Shown here in pieces: positions 47,810 through 59,844 of a stretch of 64,000 bases of DNA. Position 1 is the stretch's first letter, and each line of letters begins with the position of its first letter. Both the position numbers and the translations under genes were made by a program. The stretch spans positions 1,252,107-1,316,106 of the forward strand of contig VXAZ01006886.1 of the NCBI GenBank assembly GCA_013399875.1, read 5' to 3'. A model generated the notes under the pieces. It was not told the DNA's origin. It ran no database searches and was given only the letters and a program-made list of their open reading frames with translations. The DNA comes from Gymnorhina tibicen. Taxonomy: Eukaryota > Chordata > Aves > Passeriformes > Artamidae.

Positions 47810-49860
47810 GATTAGACTATCTAGAAGAATAATTTATAAGACTACCACATCAGCCTTCACACTAGAAGGTGAATGCCTGACACTATACGCCTAAGGTTAG
47901 GAAAGGATATTATTGAATGCTTGTCCATTATACAGGTTTTCTTCTGATGCTTCTTCTGAGGCATCAAAGATAAACCAGATAGACCGATGAGCTAATGAAA
48001 CAAAACAGTTTACATTTTCTTTTAGGAATGGGAGAAATTATTTTGCTCTTCATCCTAGTATTTCAGAGTCAAGAAGCCAAATCTCATTTCCCTTTACAGT
48101 TATATCTATAAATCCTGCCCTTAGCTCTTTGGATTCAAAATGAGAAATTATTTTCAAGCGGTGTTTTCACACTGGCCCACTTTTCAAACACTTTGGGGTG
48201 GGAGGCTAATCTAACCTTAGAAACTAACAAAGGAGTTTTTGCAACTGGTCACTTCCAGCAGAAAAGTAACCTTGGCAATTTTGAGAATAATGGATTACCA
48301 GAGAACATGCTGAAAGCCTGTCTATGAATACAGTCTGAAACAAAACTTTTTGTATTACCTCATTTTTTAAGATGATTCAAAACTCACTAAAGTCAATAGG
48401 AAGATCCATATTGATTTTAGGAGGCTTTGAATCATGCCTAAAATTGCTCTTTCATTACACTTCCATCCAACATAGTAAAACAAATCCTACAAATCAATAT
48501 ATTTCTATAAACACAGCAGCACAAGAACAAATTATAAAAAGTTATAACACAGCTAACCAGGATTTGTACACACAAGCAACAAAAAACATTACTTCTTCCT
48601 GGGGTTAATTATCTTTTCACAGTTCAAAAAGGTAATCACCTTAAATTACATTGGTCTTGCTAATACTTTCTTGAGTAATTCTGACATTTTAAGGTAGGAA
48701 ATTTATGTAGAGCAATTAATGCATGAAATAGTTGCAGCAAAATTAAATCTACTCAACATTTTCCACTTCCTCCGAAAGACAACATTTTACACATAATTTA
48801 TAACATGAATAAATATTTTGTCAAAATCAGGAATAAGATGCTTTTCCCACTATCTCTGCAGAACTTTTGCATTTCTGTATAGAACTATTTGCAGGGAGAA
48901 ATGATCTGGGCTTCAACAATCTTTTGGTGGTACTTGGTCATATGCCTCTGGTCAGGAGAGTTTGGATTCAGCTGCCTGTGGGCTGAGTTCACTCAATCTC
49001 ATTGTGAAGATAAGTAGATGCACTTTCATGCACTTATTTTCTGAAGGAAAGGTACATGTAGATACTTCTTCTGACCCACAGCCTAGATACCTTTCTCTGT
49101 GTCATTTTTTTCATAGTTCTGTTTCTTCAAACATTAAAGTTATTTCTTGAAAACAGAATATTGCCCTAATGGGGGAAAAAAAAAACCTCTGGAGGTCTAA
49201 ATGCAAAACATCGGGGGGAAAGGCAAGCAGGAATCCAGACCATTTTGAAAATAGAGGCTACTTTTAATTTGCAAGCCTTACAATCCTTTGCAAGTCATTA
49301 GGTCAAAGCAGTGCATTTCATCTCCTTTACCACAGCTCAAATAGCTGTCCCTGTTCTTGCACGCTCTTTTCCATTCTAAAGCATTTCTGGTGCTTGGCTT
49401 TTCTTCCAAACTATGGCTCTGCCTATGGGACAAAAACCAAACTGACAGCTCATCCAAGAAAGAAACCGTTGGCAGGAAGTTCTGATATCCTTGAATTACT
49501 GAAATAGTGTAGAAATAAACACTACCTAAATTGCAGCTATTACATGAAAACATGTTGTAAGAAATTGTCCTCTTAAACCAAGACTCAGGATGTGTTGATT
49601 TTTGGGGTACAAGAGCTATTCTGAAAAGTAATTAAAATCATAGGACACAAAATAAAATAAAAAAGCATAGAAAATAAGTTGAACACTTGAGAAACATTAA
49701 TAAAATATCCCTTCTTTAATAAACATGTAATGCAGGGCTTTGATCATCATACTGCAGTGGCCTTTTCCTACCAGTTCCTTCATTAACATCAACGTTATTG
49801 CAGGAGGAAGAAAGATCTTCGTTTACTCTGACTTTTTAACTGGCATTTGAAAAGTGTTTG
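47810..49860. other. Noncoding AT-rich DNA
   Basis: Frames of 62-91 codons (48372-48608 +, 48962-49150 +, 49553-49278 -) have no domain, and the first overlaps the palindromic relic listed separately. A run of nine A follows six G-rich bases near 49171-49186. Nothing else was recognised. Confidence 0.65.
48374..48433. repeat. Palindromic ancient-repeat relic with 24-bp arms
   Basis: The left arm 48374-48397 (starts GATTCAAAACTCACTAAAGT) and the right arm 48410-48433 (starts ATTGATTTTAGGAGGCTTTG) are inverted copies, 19 of 24 positions matching, separated by 12 bases. The wording fits the amniote repeat 'gatccaaagcccactgaagtcaatggg...cattgacttcaatgggctttggatc'. The symmetry is seen directly, while the family link is from memory. 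It is probably a relic of a non-autonomous palindromic element. Confidence 0.55.
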
Positions 49861-49866
49861 AGTTTC

Positions 49867-50190
49867 CAGTACCCAAAGGGTTCTGCAGGAGAGCTGGAGA
49901 GGGACTTTTGGCAAAAGCATGTGGTAATAGGACAAGGGGGAATGGCTTCAAACTAAAAGAGCAGATTTGGATTAGATATTAGGGGAAAATTAGTCACCAT
50001 GAGGGCGGTGAGGCCCTGGCACAGCTCGTCCAGAAAAGTTGTGGCTGTCCCATCCCTGGAAGTGTTCAAGGCCAGGCTGGACAGGGCTTGGAGCAACCTA
50101 GTCCAGTGGAAGGTGTCCCTGCCCATGGCAGGGGTTGGAATAGGAGGAGCTTTAAGGTCCCTTCCTGCTCAAATCATTCTATAATTCTAA
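49867..50190 (+). mobile_element. CR1 LINE 3' end, best-preserved copy
   Basis: The copy begins CAGTACCCAAAGGGTTCTGC and runs through 'GGAGAGCTGGAGAGGGACTT', 'GGACAAGGGGGAATGGCTTC' and 'GCAGATTTGGATTAGATATT'. It continues with 'CATCCCTGGAAGTGTTCAAG' and 'CCCTGCCCATGGCAGGGG' to the tail ATTCTATAATTCT. These are hallmark avian CR1 words with few substitutions, so this is the youngest-looking repeat in the window. It is 5'-truncated like nearly all CR1 copies and lacks both ORFs. A 61-codon frame within it (49999-50184) is a by-product. Confidence 0.92.
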
Positions 50191-50199
50191 GAGAACTGG

Positions 50200-53100
50200 T
50201 TTTGACAGCCTTGGTAGGCACGCATGGATTCTCAAACCATGTCTGAACTCCATGTCTAAAATCCACAAACCGTTTCCCAAAACAAGTCTCAATCCTGCAG
50301 AAGCAAAGGTCTTAACAAGAATCCACGTAGTTAACTATATATTTTGTTTACCACACAACGACCCAGCCTGGTCTTTCCACAGTGATTGCTCAAACATACT
50401 CACAATCATTACAGCTGCCACTCAGGTGAATATTTTCTTAATTTGATATCAATCTGCATGGAAAGACAAAATGTGTTACTCTAGCAATCTACAGTGTTGG
50501 TTATCAAAAGAATTTGTCATTCCTAAGACAAATTTTTGTACGTTACTGATCTTGAGAACACTGTGATAAGGAAGCTCTGAAGTGTTTATCATTTGGATAA
50601 TATTTGTTTCATCCTATCTTGGTCATCCAGAGATAAGCGCAAGTGCCACAAAAAGAATACCTGATATAATTTGATGAATTTTGTGACGATAATTTTTTGT
50701 ATGACATTTTTGTAATGAGACCCCACTAATGTAGTTGCAGATCCTTGCAGGAACAGATGGAACCAGTTTCTAGGTGACTCTGTGCCTATCGTGGAGGGAG
50801 ATTCTTGTTGGGACTTCAAATGCCACAGATCCCCACTTGCTCTAACGTTCTAACCTACATTTGGGAGAGTGTCTTTTGGAGAACCCCTTCTCAGATAAGA
50901 TACCAAAGAGGAAACTCCAGAGTTTTGGCGCTACCAGACCAAGTCCAGCCTCAGCAATGCTGTTTCCTCTACAATTCCCACAACACTTCAAATCCATTTA
51001 GAAATCCACCCTGTGGGAGCTCTCAGCATTCAAATATTTAAAGTGCCAAAAAGCAGCCTGCTCAAAAGGAATGAAATAACAGTGTTTAAAGCCAATAATA
51101 CGGAACAGTAAAGCAAAACCTACATCCACACCTATAACCAGGAAGTTCCCCTCCTCCAAGACAGCATGGAAAATCTTAACTAGCACCAGACAACACAAGT
51201 TCATTACCATCTGCTTGGTCTTTGTTTCTGTTTCAAGGCCCATCTACACCAGTCTCATGGATATTCCCTGATCCAGTCTGCATAGCACAGCACTTCCAAA
51301 TCCTTCCTGTTGATTCATTCCAAACACCTCACATGTTTCACCACATCCAGTAATGTCATTCCTCATCATGCTGCAGAAAGAAACAAACCCTCAGCTATTT
51401 TTTGTAACTCAATAAGCAGTTATCTATAATTACAATACGTCTCAGGGGTGACTTTTTGAGCAGATGTAGTGTTTTAAATTTGGAAATTTATGGATCACAA
51501 TTAATGCTGTACAAAACAGTACAAACTTAGCCCCTTCCTATATGCTAAATAAACACAGGAAAATGACAGGGGGGAAGAGAGTCACATAACATCTCTTTCC
51601 AAGAATAACCACCATCTCTTTCCCCACACACAGCATCTTGTTATTCACTAACCACCCTCTCCTTCTGCAGGATGCAGTTTGCTAAGGATTCTATTGTTGT
51701 ATCTTCTCCTCAAAAGGACTATTAGAAGAAGTGAGAAGTTTCTCAAGTATTTATTACTCCCACAAGTGTATACAAAATAGATATATATTTATTTTTGCTA
51801 TCTTCCAAAATGCAATGTAAAATCTGCATGTTCTTGTGACTCCTTTCCATCAAAATCTTTTATTTTGCAAATTAATAGTGAAGACATTTTAGCATTTTAG
51901 CAAATTTACTCACATAAAAATCTGAATTCCTTTACACATTTTTATCCCAGTTTAAAAAGGATTTCTTGATGTATAGCCTGACACAGACTGTAAAGTCATT
52001 CAATTTTATAGCTAAACTATGAGAGGGGTATGCAGGAAATTATTCCTAAACTGGTCTATTTTGGATTTGTGTAGCATAGTTCAAAAAGTAAATTTAACTG
52101 TATATAATGGTAAGGAGATAAATGCTGAGAGTGAAGAAAAAAAGAAAAAGGAAAACAATTTTAAAACCAGAGTAAACAGTATAACTGCATGTGTGTTCAA
52201 AAATTCTCTCTGTAAGGATGAATTAAAAATCTGACTGTGCAAAATGAAGAATCATAAATGCCGCAATGGAGCAGGTGTTGCAAAGTTTATTGGGAAATCT
52301 CCTAAATGCTTCCATAAAAATTCAATAGCCTGTTGTATGTAAGACAACAAAATTATATTTCATGGAGAGCTGTACTCCTGCCATTTAATTATTGGACAGT
52401 ACTGCAGTCTTCTCAGAGCAGCTTTCAGACCTCAGGTTATAATGAGCAGACAAGAGTGAGGAGTTCCATCTCCACTGTATTTAAGAGACTTCACGATAGC
52501 CAAAGGAAATTAGAAAGCATGGTATTTTCATGAAAAGCACTTTTCAATTACCTTTGTATCCAAATAATGTCGCATTCATATTCACAGTATTGCAAAGTCA
52601 TTACCTAGACTAAGCAAAATGAACACAGTATCAGAACTTAATTGGATATAGAAAATTGGAAAGTTCCACACCACAGTTGCTGAATAAGTAGAAATACATA
52701 AAATGAAGGGAGCAGCTGTTTCCTGAAAGCCACTGTAACAACAGACAGTGCTTGTAAAGGGCATGGAAGGGTCACTGAGCTCAGAACAAGGTGAGCCCTG
52801 GGCCGTGCTCACTTGGCAATTCCACCCCAGTGCAGCAGGCCTGTTAGCACCAGCTCACAGTGACAGCCAAGGAAAGCAGCTTTCCTTAGCCCTCGCTAAA
52901 GCAGAGCTCCAGCAAAGGACCATCTATATGTTTTGATTGAAGACAACCAGTGAAAAGAAGAGTTAAAAGGTGTTCTTTATCTAAAATCAAGGTGAAGGTT
53001 TAAGCACTTTTTGATTGCTGAAGTTGCTCTTTAGGGTATTGACATGCATCATTTCAGACAGGTTTTTAAAAAATCATGAACTTTGTACTGTGTGTTCTGC

Positions 53101-54070
53101 TTCATATTTTACTGCAGTTATATTTATGTGCCATGCACACTGCGTTCCATATTCTGCACAGAAATAAGCACAACAAAAGGAAGCTAAAGTCTGGGCTATT
53201 TGGTTACATGAGAAGATAAAAGGAGAAGAGAACAGTAAGAATCAAGAATTACTTACGTTATGCACTGACGTGGGCTAAGATGTGAATTTAGGTAAGATTC
53301 TGTGGTTCAAAAGAACATCAGGACTTTTATGTTGGCTGTGTCAAATGCCCTCCACCTTTTTAATAAAATTACAGAACCAGAAAGACTTTCGCGTTTTGAA
53401 GGCGAAACTTTCTTCAACATTAGTTAGAACAAATTTTCTAGAGAAAATAGAAATGTTTGAAAAGGCTCTCCTCCTGGACTGATATTTCCATTTCCTTTTG
53501 ACTCACTTTCTACTGTTGGGACTTCTAGGGTGACAGTAGATTCTTCACAACCCACACAAAAATCCTCTAAATCCAAGCCCCTCAGAACTGTGGGACTATC
53601 TCATTGCTGCTCTCAACCAAGCCCTAGTCTTCCTGTTGCTCTTCCTCACTCCTCAGTAGTTCCTAGGAAAAACAAAGTCCTTTTCCCTCCTTTTGCGTCC
53701 ACTTGACCCAGTTTACAGCAACCAGCACAAGGCAAGCAGCCAGCCCACCCTTTATTGCTCATCTCCAGCCCAGGAAGGGAACATGACCCAGCTGACCCTC
53801 ACACTTGTGGAACTTCAACAAAATACAAACACAGCTAGAGTTCACTGGAGTGAACACACCATATACATGGCCTCCGTGTTTATAAAGCAATGTTTTATGA
53901 AGTGAAGGACATGAGACAGCTTTAGAAACAGAATTTCCTGATACAAATTGTGTGTTAGTAGCAGGCTTAATACATCTCATGGCCCAGGAAATACTTTCCA
54001 GTCCCGTGTATAAGAAACCATGCTGACAATTTTCAAAGCTAGCTACAAAACCTGGGCACCCTGTCCATGT
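50200..54070. other. Noncoding DNA, nothing recognised
   Basis: Open frames are 60-81 codons and scattered on both strands. Opposite-strand pairs occur at 52582-52936 and 53693-53980. The region from 51700 to 52560 is strongly AT-rich. No repeat tails, arrays or motif clusters stood out. Confidence 0.65.
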
Positions 54071-54075
54071 TTCCC

Positions 54076-54474
54076 AGAATCACAGAATAGTGGGGTTGGG
54101 AAGGGACTTCCAGAAACCAGCTTGTAAAACCCTATAGCGCTAACGGGGTCAACTGCAGCGAGTTTCTCACTTGTGTTTTGAATATCTCCCCAAATGGAGT
54201 CTCCACAGCCTCTCAGGGCAACCTGTCTCATATTCAATCACCATTCCAATAAAAAAGTGGCTTTTTTATGTTCAGACAGAGCTTCCTGTGCTTCTGTTTG
54301 TGCCCATTGACTCTGACCACTGAGCACAGTTTAGCTCCATCTTCTACATATCCTTCCATCAGATATCTGTAAAAACCTAAGAGATTCCTCCCTGAGGCTT
54401 CTCTTTTCCAGGCTAACCCATGCCAGCTATCTCAGCTTCTTCTCATATGAGAAGTTTTTTAGCCACTTGGACTT
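54076..54474 (-). mobile_element. CR1 LINE 3' region, antisense, older copy
   Basis: Antisense CR1 starts with AGAATCACAGAAT (54076-54088), the complement of the 3' tail. It continues 'GTTGGGAAGGGACTTCC', 'GGAGTCTCCACAGCCTCTCA', 'GGGCAACCTGTCTCA', 'CTTCTGTTTGTGCCCATTGA' and 'GAGGCTTCTCTTTTCCAGGC'. It ends near 'CTTCTCATATGAGAAG' and 'AGCCACTTGGACTT'. It is more diverged and extends further 5' than the copy at 49867. Its central wording differs too, suggesting another CR1 subfamily. No coding capacity remains. Confidence 0.9.
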
Positions 54475-54479
54475 ACAAA

Positions 54480-57400
54480 AGGACATTTGGGAAAAAAGAA
54501 AAAAAAAAATCTGGTTTGGAGACCATTCATTTTGGGTAATGCAAGTGAAAAGATTTTGTGCTTTTCATCACAAGAACAGCTGTACAATATTTGCAGCCTC
54601 AATTCCTTCAGTGTTCCAATTAAAGATTGCATAGATCCTGGGCTGGAATGTGTGGAAATGGGAAATGCTAGGGATATAAAAGATTACCAATCCCCTTTAA
54701 TTTATGCTTTCAAATGCTTAACACAGGGCTATAATTGCAATTTTAATCACATGTGTTCTGTGTGTGCATTGAATACAGAGGTCTCCCTGTGTCAACTAGC
54801 ACCCAGTAAAGCTGCAGGGATTTTTTCCACTTTAATGTATTCATGTTAACATGTAAAAAGATCCATTTTAAAGGCTCTAGGAACAAAAAAAAAAGTGACA
54901 GCTTCAACTGTAACTGTCAAAAACAAGTGGATATAAAATTCCACCTTGCCTCTAATGGCAGGGTACTTTTTTGTTTTGCCTTCAAACACTTCAGAAACAA
55001 CCTGCTCAAGGTGGGTGGCAAACTGCTATTTTATGTCCTATGGATAAGTGTCACAAGTGACGCCACCAGATTAGCTAAGCAGGTCTGCTAGGAAGAGCTC
55101 AAAGTGGATGCAAATAACACCAGATTTTTGAGAGTTTTATTCTGGATTTTATGTCTGTTTTATGTTGTCACTTTTAGTAGGAACAAGACTTACTTTACAC
55201 AGCAATTTTTGTGTTTCCTGAAGTCTTATTTTGAATGTTTAAAACCTTCAAATACCTGAAGTGTTCTGCGCTTCTTGTTTCAATTTCAAACACATTTTCT
55301 TTTATTGTAGTGTGGTGGCAATTTTGTCATCACTATTTAAATAAAATGGCAGAAATCGCAAGGTAAAATGCTGCATTCTGGGACTAAGGGTTGCAGAGGC
55401 TGAACCTAAGATGTTTCCAAACTGACACTTTCACACTTGCTGTGGAAACTCTGAGCTGAACACATCCATAACCTTGAAAGTGTCTCAGTTACGTTTAGGC
55501 TTAAAATACCAACATCCAAAATGGATACAAGTATTGTCAGGAATTAAGATATGATTAGCTGGAGAAGGTCAATAGTGTTTCACCATTAACCTCCCCCTTT
55601 CCTGAAATATAACCAAGAGCCTCACATATAAATAACATCAACCAGTCTTAAAGATAAGGATAGAGTCAGGATGTAAGATTCACCTCAGCCATGGAAACAA
55701 AATTTCACTGAGGATAATGAAACTGGATGACTGCAAATCCCTTTGGGAGATCAGAATCTCATCCAGTATATCCTGGCAAGTTTTATCTTGCAGCCCAAAA
55801 TGAATAAAGAATTAAGAATTAAATCAGCAGTATAAAAACCATTTAAAATAAATCACATATTGAGAAAATTTAATCATTAAAATGGAAAAAAATATTATTT
55901 TATTTTAAGACATCAATAATTTATCTAGCAATATTTTCCTGCAAGTATTAACCATGAATATTTAATATGTACATGTGAGCAATTTATAAACAGAAACAAA
56001 AATGAAAATGTTTAAATGGTCCTGGATGTGCTGCTATAAAGAACCAAATTGAATCATATCATCAAGCCAGTAGTAAATTCAACAGCTAGAAGCCTACTCT
56101 TTATGAAATTGCACTCCAGCTAGTAGAGTTTGTAAGTGCATTTTTGTTCAAGTGCATAGTTTTATCTATGCAAAATATTTTGCAGTTGTATCTATTTCAA
56201 TTTAATTTCTTTTGCAAATATTTTGAGAGCTCTCTTCTCCCCATACAAGAGGAGAGAGAGAAATGAATAGCTCAGACTTGCAATCCAAAATAAACTGCTT
56301 CAACAAAGTTCTGTTTTACAAAAGCATACCAGAGGCCTTTTTTCCATCCCAACAGGCAATGTCATTATCTGTCTCCTTGGGCACTGCCACCAGGCAGCAA
56401 TAAAAGTTTAAGTGGATGAACTAACCTGACATTTAGTTTAAAATCATTTGGAAGTACCTACACAAGGTGCTTCTCACACAAGGGATCTTCAGAGGAGCTG
56501 ATCTCCAGCTGTGAGCAGTATCAGAGATGACCCCACCATCTGCCTGCCTGCTCCTGGAAAAGCTACACTGGAATAAACTCAGAACAAATCAACTGTGTTT
56601 AACTCTATCCAGCCCATTTCATGTCACAACAACAGCCACATCTAATTCTTCATTAAAATCTGCTTTCAGCACCTCTGTTACCTGAAGCTCCATCACCTCT
56701 GCCCGCCATTGCCTCCACGCTGGTCACACTCAGCTCCTCTCCTGTTCCATGCAGGAAGGACTGACCATTCCTGATGGTTCTTTACTCATAGCCTTGCCTC
56801 ACTTGGCTCCAAGCTTGTACTCCTTATGTGTTCCTCCCTTCCTTCCCCTCAAGGGAACTGAAAATCTCTACCAACCCACTGTAAATTATTATTTACATAT
56901 AATTCTCTGCTGCTGAATTTGATGGCAGTTTTATCATTAGACTATCATTAGGAACTCGAACAAAATCGTTATCTGAGTTTTATAGCAAATCAGTCTTTAC
57001 ATTCCTATAACCATAACCATAGAGCTAATGAGACAAGTTTATTTATACAACTGCACAGTCCTGATTTTCTGTTCCTTTTAGCTCATGGCCAGTCATTGTC
57101 AGTTCCTCATTCCCCGGCAATGTGGCAATGCCAGGGCACTCTCTCCAGCCAGGATCTGAGGGGTTTCATTAACTTTACTGTTCTGACAACTGGCTCACAT
57201 GCTCACGCTTCACTGCCTGGATTTTAAGATGACTCCTGAAGTGCTGTCAGCAGAGAATACGGTGCCAAAAATCATTTGGCCCACAAACCCTCTCTCAGTC
57301 ACCAGGAGCAGGAAGGAAGCAGTTTGCAGAGGATGGCTTCCCAAGAGATAAAGTGAGAGTTATCTATGTCATTACTCTCCGCATCACTCCTCCTGAGTGG

Positions 57401-59775
57401 AGGATTATGCCCTCCTTGAAACACAGCTGCAAATACCACAGGTTAGGAAAGACAAAGGATGTCTCAGCCAGTGGTGGTGGGGGACTGGCAGCTTAAGAAA
57501 CAACTGTGTTGAAGCCAAGAGGATTATCTGCTGTCTTTGGGGAGAGAGAGGGTAAAGGGGAGATGTATCTGTGGTATCCTGGCAGCTGAACTTCCCACCA
57601 CCTTTTCATCATGCTGGCAAGATGTGATTGGGAGCTTGTGTCTCAAATGTTCAGACAGTTCCACTAGGAGATTGCTTTTATACTGCTAGAAAGATTGAAG
57701 TTATTTCTGTGTTCCCCTGCCTTTTCTTCTGGAGTTTAATTTCATTTCTAGTTTCAGGTAAACAAGACTCGTGATCACAGGATGTGCACAAATGTGTCTG
57801 TGCCTGTCTTTTTGTGCTTCTGTTCAAGCCTTCCATCTCCTCTCTAAGTTTTGAGCACACTATTTCATTACAACAAACAACAGAGGTATCAACTGTGAGG
57901 CACAAATACGCAATGAATCAGGCTTCGTGAACTCTTCTGCTCTCAAAATGACTGATTTCTCTTTGGTTTGGGGTGCATGGTAGACAAGATTTTATTTTGC
58001 CTGTGCTGTTTTCAACTCACCTTGTCATACCCATCAAGAAAAGATGGTGCCACAGATCTTGAGAGCAGACAGGAAGAGAGAAAAGAAGCTCTCAGCTATT
58101 CTTTTTATTGAAAGCTCAGATACAGCAAAAATATCCAGAAAAACACAGTTATATATCCATTTAGAAAGTGGAAGGATCTTGGGACACATTACCAATTTAT
58201 GACATGCGTCTAGATTGACTTTCTTACAAAATCTGTATTCATTCTACTAATCAACTAAAAATGCACAGTGGCCCATCTAGATTCTAGGACAGAATTTTAA
58301 ATCAAAGACTGTATTAGCTGGCCAACTCATTTTGGTACTAAAGAAAACCCGAGAGACAGTGACCAGCAGTTCTTTTTTCACAAACAGAATACTTGACCTG
58401 GGAAAAATATCTATCCTTGGAAAGCTGATCACATGTAGCCATAGATTATGAGGACAGAAAAGAGCACCCGTAACAAAGTACAGACACGTTTGCATCCTTA
58501 ATTCTGTGCCAACCCTCAAAAACTGATTACAGAACACCTTTCAAAAAGACGGCCTCTCTTGATCCCAAAACATTATTTCTATTTCCAGACTATTAGTTTA
58601 GAAGGCAGTCCAGAGAGATGTTTAGAGACCAGAAAATAAACCACACAGTATTTTTGCAGAACATTTAAGGCAGAGGGTGCCAAATTTTCACCTGTCTCTC
58701 ACAGTGAATATCACAAATCTTGATGCTGCATTTCTCATGACTTTAAAATCACAGAGGATTTTAACTTTGTCACACACAGAGGAACTTCCAAGTTTTAACA
58801 CAGACTTCTACAAACATTGTCAGATATAAGCCAATAGGCTGCCCTGTTCTAGTCACTTGTAATTTTGCATCAGAGAACAAGTACTAAATAGATGAAGAAA
58901 AACCAATGTGTAAATTCATTGGAAAAATTATTTTCCCTTAAAAAAAAAAAAATTGTGATTTTACCTTGTGCAATAAACTATTTTGTCCAGCTCTGGTTAA
59001 AAAACCCAACAAACAACTATACCTCCCCATTACCATATGCATACAAATTAAGAAATTACAATTTCTCACTGTTTTGAATACAACAATTTTTCAGAGTCGA
59101 TCTCGGCAGAACAGTAGGGAGACAACTAAAACAAACCATGCAACAAATGTAAGGCTGTACACAACAAATATATTGCACCACCCACTGCATTGCTTTCTGT
59201 ATCTAATATTACTTTAATTGCTTTTATCCCTACTTTCTGCCTATATTTATAGCTCCAGCATATATTTTTGCCTTTCACATTTCATATATTTCTTCATTCA
59301 CACTTCATCTACATATTTATAGTACTTTACTTTTCAGACTGTTCCAAAATGATCTCCCTGTCCCATGCTGTCACCTCTCCTTACAAAATGAATTTAATTT
59401 GAAATGTTACAACCCAGGAAAACTAAAACAGAAAAATCAGAATTTGTAGAAAAGATGCAGAGGTCTCTTCCCACCCTAACAATTCTGTCCTTCTATTTTA
59501 CAGCTTTAAGACTGGATATTATTTTGTGACTGTATCACATAAACACTACTGAATGTTTACCTTAATTCAGGGCAAGTCTGGTTTATCAGATAATACCCAC
59601 TCACAACTGCAATGGAGTTTAAGGTAAATTATCAACATGCAATTTATTGGCTTGAGAGGCTTATACATACCCTATAGCTCTTGGAAACTGGAAAAAAGAG
59701 TGTTCTATTTTTAAAGATAAAACCCAATAGACTTTCAACATTAGGCACAGTTAATCAGGTTCTGCCATCCACCTG
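54480..59775. other. Noncoding DNA; strongly AT-rich at 55795-55990
   Basis: The 120-codon frame at 54487-54849 begins in a poly-A run beside the CR1 and has no domain. From 55795 to 55990 almost all bases are A or T, with TTTAATCATTAAAA and similar repeats of TAAT cores. GAGAGCTCTC at 56225-56234 is a perfect palindrome followed by a GA-rich run. From 56500 to 57650 the sequence is GC-richer without CpG. From 57650 on it is plain. Confidence 0.6.
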
Positions 59776-59777
59776 TC

Positions 59778-59842
59778 AGTTGATGTAGGTCATTGCAGTT
59801 GTACTGATGTCAATGAAACTATGCTACAATGATTCAAATTAA
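59778..59842. repeat. Fragment of an ancient interspersed repeat
   Basis: 'GTTGATGTAGGTCATTGCAG', 'TTGTACTGATGTCAATGAAA' and 'CTATGCTACAATGATTCAAA' correspond to the amniote wording 'ggtgtaaatcagtgtaactccactgaagtcaatggaactatgccaattta'. Only about 65 bases are legible. It is the same broad class as 35742-35870, and the assignment is from memory. Confidence 0.35.
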
Positions 59843-59844
59843 TA

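Noticed and set aside
56380..56405. A CTCF site (TGCCACCAGGCAGCA)
   Set aside because: The core resembles CCACCAGGGGGC but lacks the invariant GG step, and similar partial matches (for example near 55060) occur by chance.
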